From the NCBI GenBank assembly GCA_031119595.1, contig JAVHXX010000026.1, forward strand, positions 1 to 18,086: 18,086 nt of DNA, read 5' to 3'. This stretch comes from Patulibacter sp. GTDB lineage: Bacteria; Actinomycetota; Thermoleophilia; Solirubrobacterales; Solirubrobacteraceae. Of this stretch, positions 14,337-18,086 are shown piece by piece. Under the pieces are notes generated by a model. The model saw only the letters and a list, made by a program, of their open reading frames with translations, was not told where the DNA came from and searched no databases. The position numbers were made by a program, and so were the translations under genes. Position 1 is the stretch's first letter. Every line of letters starts with the position of its first letter.

Positions 14337-14653
14337 GTGCCCTCGATCCCGCCATCCACGCCCCGGCGCGGCTGCAGCTCTGCGCGATCCTCTCCGCCGT
14401 CGACGAGGCCCAGTTCGCCACGCTACGCGACGAGCTCGGTGTGAGTGACTCGGTGCTCTCGAAGCACCTCGCGGCGCTGTCGGAGCTCGGCTACGTGCGC
14501 CTGCGCAAGGAGCTCCTGGGCAAGCATCGCGCCACGTGGGTGAGTCTCACGCCGGTCGGCCGCCGCGCGTTCAACGGCCACGTCGCGGCCCTGCGGGCGC
14601 TCATCGACGTCGCCGATGCCGCGCCGGCACGGGAGGCCCCGGCGGCCGAGTGA
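14333..14653 (+). CDS. winged-helix transcriptional regulator (HTH_27/MarR-ArsR-like)
   Basis: This 106-residue protein is essentially one winged helix. It comprises PARLQLCAILSAVDEAQFAT, LRDELGVSDSVLSKHLAALS (the recognition helix), LGYVRLRKELLGKHRATWVS (the wing) and LTPVGRRAFNGHVAALRALI (the dimer helix). This is the usual pattern of single-domain HTH_27 regulators, which lack a ligand domain and bind palindromic DNA as dimers. The ATG overlaps the stop of the membrane-protein gene by four bases, so both proteins are made together. It is the natural candidate to bind the twin ACTTTCC-N5-GGAAAGT sites in front of the operon. A terminator hairpin starts 20 bases after the stop. The regulator call is firm; autoregulation and control by the membrane protein are inferred. 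Confidence 0.9.
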   Translation: MSALDPAIHAPARLQLCAILSAVDEAQFATLRDELGVSDSVLSKHLAALSELGYVRLRKELLGKHRATWVSLTPVGRRAFNGHVAALRALIDVADAAPAREAPAAE

Positions 14654-14672
14654 GCCGCGCCGCCCACGCGAC

Positions 14673-14698
14673 GTTTCCCGCGCACCGCGCGGGGAAAC
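14673..14698 (+). terminator. hairpin terminator of the membrane/winged-helix operon
   Basis: GTTTCCC-GCGC at 14673-14683 pairs with GCGC-G-GGGAAAC at 14687-14698: eleven pairs, one bulged base and a three-base loop. It lies 20 bases after the winged-helix stop codon. Confidence 0.7.
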
Positions 14699-14745
14699 CT
14701 TGCACGCAGCCGACGCCCGCGTTGCAACCCGACCCTGCGCCGCCG

Positions 14746-14888
14746 CGGCGCCCCACGCGAGAGCAACCTCCGTGTCGCCACCCGCCATCAACCCTGCCCC
14801 CGGCACCCGAGCCGCCACGGCGCCCCGCACGAGAGCAACCTCCATGTCGCCACCCGCCATCAACCCCGCCCCCGGCGCCCGAGCCGCC
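14746..14888. repeat. two tandem 71-bp direct repeats (72-bp period)
   Basis: The unit at 14746-14816 recurs at 14818-14888 with five mismatches in 71 positions. Both contain CGAGAGCAACCTCC and CGCCACCCGCCATCAACC. The CGAGAGCAAC in each copy is complementary to GTTGCTCTCG at 14944-14953. The period is a multiple of three and a minus-strand frame is open across it, but that frame runs antisense into the winged-helix gene and is probably not a gene. Confidence 0.85.
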
Positions 14889-14921
14889 CCGAGCCGGCGC
14901 CGCACCCCCCCCAGAACGACC

Positions 14922-14946
14922 AACGCCCGCCGGGTGGGCGGGCGTT
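14922..14946. terminator. 10-bp perfect hairpin between convergent genes
   Basis: AACGCCCGCC at 14922-14931 pairs with GGCGGGCGTT at 14937-14946 around GGGTG. On the minus strand it follows the WhiG/FliA-type sigma gene by about 75 bases and is followed by a T-containing stretch. It may terminate that transcript or act on both strands. Confidence 0.65.
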
Positions 14947-15021
14947 GCTCTCGGGGGGAGTCTGGGTGCGGCGCCCCGTCGGCGCCGCGGTGTGAAGGTG
15001 GGTTCGTCCTACCCGTCGGCC

Positions 15022-15825
15022 TTACGCGACCAGCTGCATCATGGCGGCGTCGTCGTTGAGCGTCGCGCGGAGGCGCTTCTTGAGCTGGGTGTGGATCTGG
15101 CAGACGCGGCTCTCGGAGACGCCGAGGATGGAGCCGATCTCCGCGAGGGTCATGCCCTTCACGTAGAGGAGGACGACGACCTCGCGCTCACGCTGGGAGA
15201 GCTCGGCGAACGCCTGGCGGAAGCGCTCCTTGCCGGCGGTGACGCCGGCCTGGTGCTCCGGGTCGAGGCGCGCGTCGATCGAGGGCAGGGTGTCGATGCG
15301 CTCGATGGAGGTCTCTTCCTCGCCGACGACGAGGGTGTTGAGGCTCGTGACATCGGAGCGGGAGATCTCGAGGGCGCGCTGGCGCAGCTCCTTCTTCTCA
15401 CAGTGGAGCGCCTCGCAGAGCTCGTCCTCCGTGGGGTGGCGACCGTGGAGGGCGGTGAACTCCTCGCCGGCCTTCTCGATGTCGCGCTCCCAGCGGCGCA
15501 CGGAGCGCGGGGCCCAGTCGTTGCGGCGGAGCTCGTCCAGGACGGCGCCGTGGATGCGGGTCCACGCGTACTGCTCGAGGGTCGCGCCCTTGGTCGGGTC
15601 GAAGCGGTCGATCGAGCGCATGAGCGCTTCCAGGCCGACCGAGATGAAGTCGTCGACGTCGCAGCGGGCGGGCATCTCGCGGACCTTGCGGTACACGATG
15701 TACTTCACGAGCGGGGCGAACGTCAGCACGAGGCGATCACGCGTCGCCTGGTTGCCGGTGCGCTTGTACTCGTTCCAAAGACGGAGCGTGGCGTCGCTGT
15801 CGCGACGAACTGCAGTGGAAGCCAT
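15022..15825 (-). CDS. FliA/WhiG-family RNA polymerase sigma factor
   Basis: This protein has 267 residues from ATG 15825; the upstream extension is unconserved. It has sigma regions 2, 3 and 4 and no region 1.1, as in FliA (flagellar) and WhiG (Streptomyces sporulation). Region 2 includes LWNEYKRTGN, LTFAPLVKYIVYRKV, DDFISVGLEALMRSIDRFDP, then YAWTRIHGAVLDELRRNDWA followed by PRSVRR, nearly the family signature. Region 3 covers about 115-190 (GRHPTEDELCEALHCEKKEL). Region 4 covers about 205-255 (LSQREREVVVLLYVKGMTLA, then EIGSILGVSESRVCQIHTQL). The family reads promoters with a CCGATA-type -10. The divergent FlaG-like gene favours a motility role over a WhiG-like developmental role, but both remain possible. 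The ribosome-binding site is weak (GAGAAA). Confidence 0.93.
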   Translation of the reverse strand: MASTAVRRDSDATLRLWNEYKRTGNQATRDRLVLTFAPLVKYIVYRKVREMPARCDVDDFISVGLEALMRSIDRFDPTKGATLEQYAWTRIHGAVLDELRRNDWAPRSVRRWERDIEKAGEEFTALHGRHPTEDELCEALHCEKKELRQRALEISRSDVTSLNTLVVGEEETSIERIDTLPSIDARLDPEHQAGVTAGKERFRQAFAELSQREREVVVLLYVKGMTLAEIGSILGVSESRVCQIHTQLKKRLRATLNDDAAMMQLVA

Positions 15826-15918
15826 GATGATTTCTCGACTGGACGGGCTGGACGGGGAACACGCCGGGGACGAACCGGAGGTACGTGTCCCTTCGACGCT
15901 AACTCGCGCCCGCGAGAG

Positions 15919-15948
15919 TCCATACGTGAAAAATACGACGAACGTCCA
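15919..15948 (-). promoter_or_regulatory. candidate promoter of the FliA/WhiG-type sigma gene
   Basis: Read on the minus strand, TGGACG (15948-15943) and TATGGA (15924-15919) are separated by 18 bases, within an unusually A/T-rich patch. This would give a 5' leader of roughly 85 bases. The -35 matches the consensus at four of six positions. Confidence 0.4.
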
Positions 15949-15984
15949 GATCCGTCGACGGATCATGGGGGTACGTCCAGACCC
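15942..15984. repeat. 12-bp direct repeat, 31 bp apart
   Basis: ACGTCCAGATCC at 15942-15953 and ACGTCCAGACCC at 15973-15984 differ at one base and are spaced about three helical turns apart. The first overlaps the predicted -35 of the sigma-gene promoter. A shorter ACGTCC copy is at 16027-16032. Confidence 0.4.
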
Positions 15985-16093
15985 TCACTCGGCGGAGCGA
16001 GCGGGAGTCCTCGGGGTACTCGTCAAACGTCCGGGGTAGAACGCTGTACGTGGACAAGCGTCCGGGAGGAGGCTCGCCGAACGTCGAGCCCCT

Positions 16094-16121
16094 TCAAGTC
16101 GGAGTCTCAGCGCACCGAACT
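16094..16121 (+). promoter_or_regulatory. possible sigma-28 (FliA)-type promoter of the FlaG-like gene
   Basis: TCAAG at 16094-16098 is followed after 15 bases by ACCGAACT (16114-16121). It carries the CCGA core of the FliA -10 (consensus GCCGATAA), but the rest of that element does not match. The position, 65 bases ahead of the FlaG-like start, fits. The match is partial. Confidence 0.28.
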
Positions 16122-16186
16122 TTGGAGCAGACCGAACGGCAGGATGCTGATCGGGCTACCGGGTCACGGATGACTCGGGGGAATAC

Positions 16187-16513
16187 ATGACTGCTGGACG
16201 CACCACACCCACCCCACATCGCCAGTTGCGGAGCCCGCTTCGCGTACTGGACGGCGGACTCACCCACGATCGACTGCAGGACGACACCGTCGACCGCGCG
16301 GCCAGGGTCCGTCTCTCAGAGGAGATCGCAGAGGCCGCCCGCCTCTGCGATCGCCTCGAGGACCAAGGTCTACGCATCGCCTTCGAGCTCGGTGGTCCCG
16401 AGCGCGTACGGGTGAGCGTGAAGGACCTCCGCGGCGCCCCCATCGACGAGCTCGGCGAGGACGAAGCCGATCACGTCATGCGCCTCATGGAACTCAGCGG
16501 GATCGGCGGCTGA
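16187..16513 (+). CDS. FlaG-like small protein
   Basis: This protein has 108 residues. About 40 N-terminal residues are Arg/Thr/Pro-rich and look disordered. The C-terminal half matches the general pattern of the flagellar FlaG family: an Ala/Glu-rich helix (LSEEIAEAARLCDRLEDQGL), then a beta strand with polar turns (RIAFELGGPERVRVSVKDLR), then GAPIDELGEDEADHVMRLME, the place where FlaG proteins have a G-xxI-R-xIPPE motif. The IPPE itself is not conserved, so the match is distant. FlaG affects filament length in several bacteria. ATG 16187 has a GGGGGA site seven bases upstream. It is divergent from the FliA/WhiG-type sigma gene, which supports a flagellar link. It could equally be an uncharacterised actinobacterial protein. 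Confidence 0.6.
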   Translation: MTAGRTTPTPHRQLRSPLRVLDGGLTHDRLQDDTVDRAARVRLSEEIAEAARLCDRLEDQGLRIAFELGGPERVRVSVKDLRGAPIDELGEDEADHVMRLMELSGIGG

Positions 16514-16540
16514 ACCGGGCACCGTCGAACCACACCTTCT

Positions 16541-16567
16541 GGCGCGCACGCATTCGCGTGCAGCGCC
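16541..16567. terminator. 11-bp hairpin after the FlaG-like gene
   Basis: GGCGCGCACGC at 16541-16551 pairs with GCGTGC-A-GCGCC at 16556-16567, with one bulged A and a four-base loop. It starts 27 bases after the FlaG-like stop, in the convergent gap with purA. Confidence 0.7.
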
Positions 16568-16577
16568 GCTGATCCAA

Positions 16578-16594
16578 CACCCCGGAACGGGGTG
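16578..16594. terminator. second short hairpin in the FlaG-like/purA gap
   Basis: CACCCCG at 16578-16584 pairs with CGGGGTG at 16588-16594 around GAA. It lies about 45 bases beyond the purA stop (minus strand) and may terminate purA. No T tract follows. Confidence 0.5.
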
Positions 16595-16639
16595 CGCGAT
16601 GCGCCACCTTTCGGGGGCGCTTCGGCCGTCCGTGGGCGG

Positions 16640-17914
16640 TTACAGCTCGATGATCTGATCGCGCGCGGGGCCCACGCCCACGAGCGCGATCGGCACGTCG
16701 ACGAACTCCGCGATGAACGCGAGGTAGTCGAGTGCCGTCTGCGGCAGGTCGTCCTTCGTGCGCACCTTGGTGAGGTCGTCGGTCCAGCCGGGCATCGTCG
16801 TGTAGACGGGCTCCAGGTGGTGGACGACGCTCTGGTGGTACGGGAAGTCGTCGAGCTCGGCGCCGGTGTTGGTCTTGTAGCTCGTGCAGAGCTTCAGGTC
16901 GCCCTGGCCGGTGAGGACGTCGAGCTTGGTGATCGCGAGGTGTGAGAACCCGTTGATCCGGGCCGCGTACTTGAGCTGGACGAGGTCGAGCCAGCCGGTG
17001 CGGCGCGGACGGCCGGTGGTCGTGCCGAACTCGTGGCCGGCCTTGCGGAGCTCCTCGCCCTGCTCGTCGTGGAGCTCGGTCGGGAAGGGCCCGGCGCCGA
17101 CGCGGGTGGCGTAGGCCTTCGCCACGCCCCACACCTCGTCGATCGCGAGGGGGCCGACGCCCGCACCGACGCAGGCCGCGCCGGCGATCGGGTTGCTCGA
17201 CGTGACGAACGGGTACGTGCCGTGGTCGATGTCGAGCATGGCACCCTGGGCGCCCTCGAAGATGATCGTGCCGCCCTTCTTGAGCTCCTTGCCCACGAGC
17301 GCGGCGGTGTCGGTGATGTACTGCTCGATCCGGTTGCCGTAGGCGAGGTACTCCTCGGTCATCGACTGGAGGTCGAGGGCCGGGTCCTTCTCCCACTCGC
17401 GCAGCTGGGCCTTCTTCGGCGCGAGCGCGGCGGCGATCTTCTTCTTGAGGATCTTCTCGTCGAGGAGGTCCTGCACGCGGATGCCGAGGCGCGCGGCCTT
17501 GTCCATGTAGGCGGGGCCGATGCCGCGGCGCGTGGTGCCGATCTGCAGCTTGCCGAGGCGCACCTCGCCCGCGTGGTCGAGCATCAGGTGGTACGGCATG
17601 ATCAGGTGCGCGTTCGCGCTGATCTTCAGCCCGGACAGGTCGATGCCGCGGCTGCGGAGACCGTCGAGTTCGCCGGTGAGCACGACCGGGTCGATCACGA
17701 CGCCGTTGCCGATCATGCACGGCTTCCCGGAATAGAGGATGCCGCTCGGGATCAGGTGGAACTTGTAGGTGGTCTCGCCGTGCACGATGGTGTGCCCGGC
17801 GTTGTTCCCGCCCTGGTAGCGGATGACGCCATCGGCCTTCTCGGCCATGAGGTCAACGAGCTTGCCCTTGCCTTCGTCGCCCCACTGGGCGCCAACGATC
17901 ACGATTCCTGGCAT
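16640..17914 (-). CDS. purA: adenylosuccinate synthetase
   Basis: This 424-residue protein has the family's usual length (about 430). PurA joins IMP and aspartate using GTP, the first committed step from IMP to AMP. The N-terminus IVIVGAQWGDEGKGKLVDLM contains the GTP-binding loop with catalytic Asp13. GGNNAGHT carries His41, at the same number as in the E. coli enzyme. Other signatures are GTTRRGIGPAYMDKAAR, FEGAQGAMLDIDHGTYPFVT and TTGRPRRTGWLD, whose arginines bind the substrate's carboxylate. The C-terminus (VPIALVGVGPARDQII) is also typical. The ATG at 17914 has no ribosome-binding site. A TAGAAT (17929-17924, minus strand) nine bases upstream could be a -10 element giving a near-leaderless mRNA. 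Alternatively the gene is co-transcribed with the upstream partial gene, whose stop lies 12 bases away. Confidence 0.98.
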   Translation of the reverse strand: MPGIVIVGAQWGDEGKGKLVDLMAEKADGVIRYQGGNNAGHTIVHGETTYKFHLIPSGILYSGKPCMIGNGVVIDPVVLTGELDGLRSRGIDLSGLKISANAHLIMPYHLMLDHAGEVRLGKLQIGTTRRGIGPAYMDKAARLGIRVQDLLDEKILKKKIAAALAPKKAQLREWEKDPALDLQSMTEEYLAYGNRIEQYITDTAALVGKELKKGGTIIFEGAQGAMLDIDHGTYPFVTSSNPIAGAACVGAGVGPLAIDEVWGVAKAYATRVGAGPFPTELHDEQGEELRKAGHEFGTTTGRPRRTGWLDLVQLKYAARINGFSHLAITKLDVLTGQGDLKLCTSYKTNTGAELDDFPYHQSVVHHLEPVYTTMPGWTDDLTKVRTKDDLPQTALDYLAFIAEFVDVPIALVGVGPARDQIIEL

Positions 17915-17926
17915 GAAGCGCGGATT

Positions 17927-18086
17927 CTAGGTGCCCGGGGTGCCGCGGCGGCTGCTGCCTTGCAGACCACCCTCGTGCGTCGGGGGCCAAGGGTCGCGGC
18001 GATCCCACCACGACGGCGGTTCGGCGGGCGGCTGCGTGGGCTCGGACGGGATGCCGGCGCCACCGACCTCGTCGTGCGCGCGAGAC
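17927..18086 (-). CDS. C-terminal end of an unidentified protein, truncated by the window edge
   Basis: On the minus strand a frame is open from the right edge to TAG at 17929-17927, giving 52 codons with strong G/C preference at third positions, like the real genes here. The product is proline- and tryptophan-rich (EPTQPPAEPPSWWDRRDPWP) and ends GSSRRGTPGT. This looks like a disordered C-terminal tail, possibly of a membrane protein. No family can be named. It lies 12 bases upstream of purA and could be in the same operon. A neighbouring frame is also open over part of this stretch, so the call is tentative. Confidence 0.42.
   Translation of the reverse strand, partial: SRAHDEVGGAGIPSEPTQPPAEPPSWWDRRDPWPPTHEGGLQGSSRRGTPGT

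Larger units (their letters stand above)
14654..15021. other. structured gene-free region between two converging operons
   Basis: These 368 bases hold no supported gene. From left to right they contain the operon terminator (14673-14698), the 72-bp tandem repeat, a hairpin at 14922-14946, a 12-bp inverted repeat enclosing that hairpin (14896-14907 with 14964-14975), and an 8-bp hairpin (14968-14975 with 14981-14988). The last two structures share one arm and cannot form together. Confidence 0.65.
15826..16186. other. divergent control region between the sigma factor and the FlaG-like gene
   Basis: These 361 bases contain no supported gene. They hold a candidate minus-strand promoter (15919-15948), a 12-bp direct repeat (15942-15984) and a possible sigma-28-type plus-strand promoter (16094-16121). 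They also contain an AT-richer patch around 15924-15940 that stands out from the surrounding GC-rich DNA. Confidence 0.55.

Noticed and set aside
14746..14888. Possible CRISPR array
   Set aside because: There are only two units, directly adjacent with a one-base gap, with no spacers and no cas genes.
14423..14923. Minus-strand frame containing the 72-bp repeat as a 24-residue protein repeat
   Set aside because: It runs antisense into the winged-helix gene, has no ribosome-binding site and its composition is low-complexity. The period being a multiple of three is not enough.
14536..16173. 545-codon plus-strand frame opposite the FliA/WhiG-type sigma gene
   Set aside because: It is an antisense shadow. 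The minus-strand frame has unmistakable sigma region 2 and 4 motifs.

Overview
The window is very GC-rich, with strong G/C bias at third codon positions, PASTA and discoidin-type Ser/Thr kinase genes, a WhiG/FliA-type sigma factor and weak or absent Shine-Dalgarno sites. This points to a high-GC actinobacterium. A Thermoleophilia/Solirubrobacterales-like lineage is plausible but was not tested. Coding density is high and there are no rRNA, tRNA, CRISPR, transposase or phage genes. It reads as ordinary chromosome with several signalling and envelope modules.

Layout. (1) 1-1936, plus: the C-terminal part of a PASTA-repeat receptor, almost certainly a PknB-type kinase, translationally coupled to ddl (D-Ala-D-Ala ligase). 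(2) 1959-3415, minus: an ECF sigma factor coupled to a membrane-anchored partner. (3) 3567-3833, plus: a small GlsB/YeaQ-type membrane protein, followed by two strong hairpins in the convergent gap. (4) 3965-8726, minus: a Ser/Thr kinase with a discoidin-like ectodomain, followed by a large secreted three-part amidase. (5) 8884-10159, plus: two small membrane proteins, the second fused to a C-terminal winged helix. (6) 10214-13532, minus: an exported LolA-like protein, an ABC ATPase with a heptapeptide-repeat tail and an ABC-2 permease. (7) 13842-14653, plus: a 4-TM protein coupled to a winged-helix regulator, preceded by two near-identical palindromes. (8) 14654-15021: a gene-free stretch with a 72-bp tandem repeat and several competing hairpins. 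(9) 15022-16513: a WhiG/FliA-type sigma factor divergent from a FlaG-like gene. (10) 16640-17914, minus: purA, preceded by the C-terminal end of an unidentified gene that runs off the right edge.

How the parts may work together. The PASTA receptor and Ddl link muropeptide sensing to peptidoglycan precursor supply. The ECF pair, the discoidin kinase and the LolA-like/ABC operon are further envelope sensing or export modules. The WhiG/FliA sigma with a FlaG-like protein suggests that flagellar genes exist elsewhere in the genome.

The most notable signal is a membrane-protein plus winged-helix module present twice. It is fused in one gene at 9401-10159 and split into two overlapping genes at 13842-14653. 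The split copy carries twin ACTTTCC-N5-GGAAAGT palindromes over its predicted promoter and start codon, which suggests a membrane-linked, autoregulated transcription switch.
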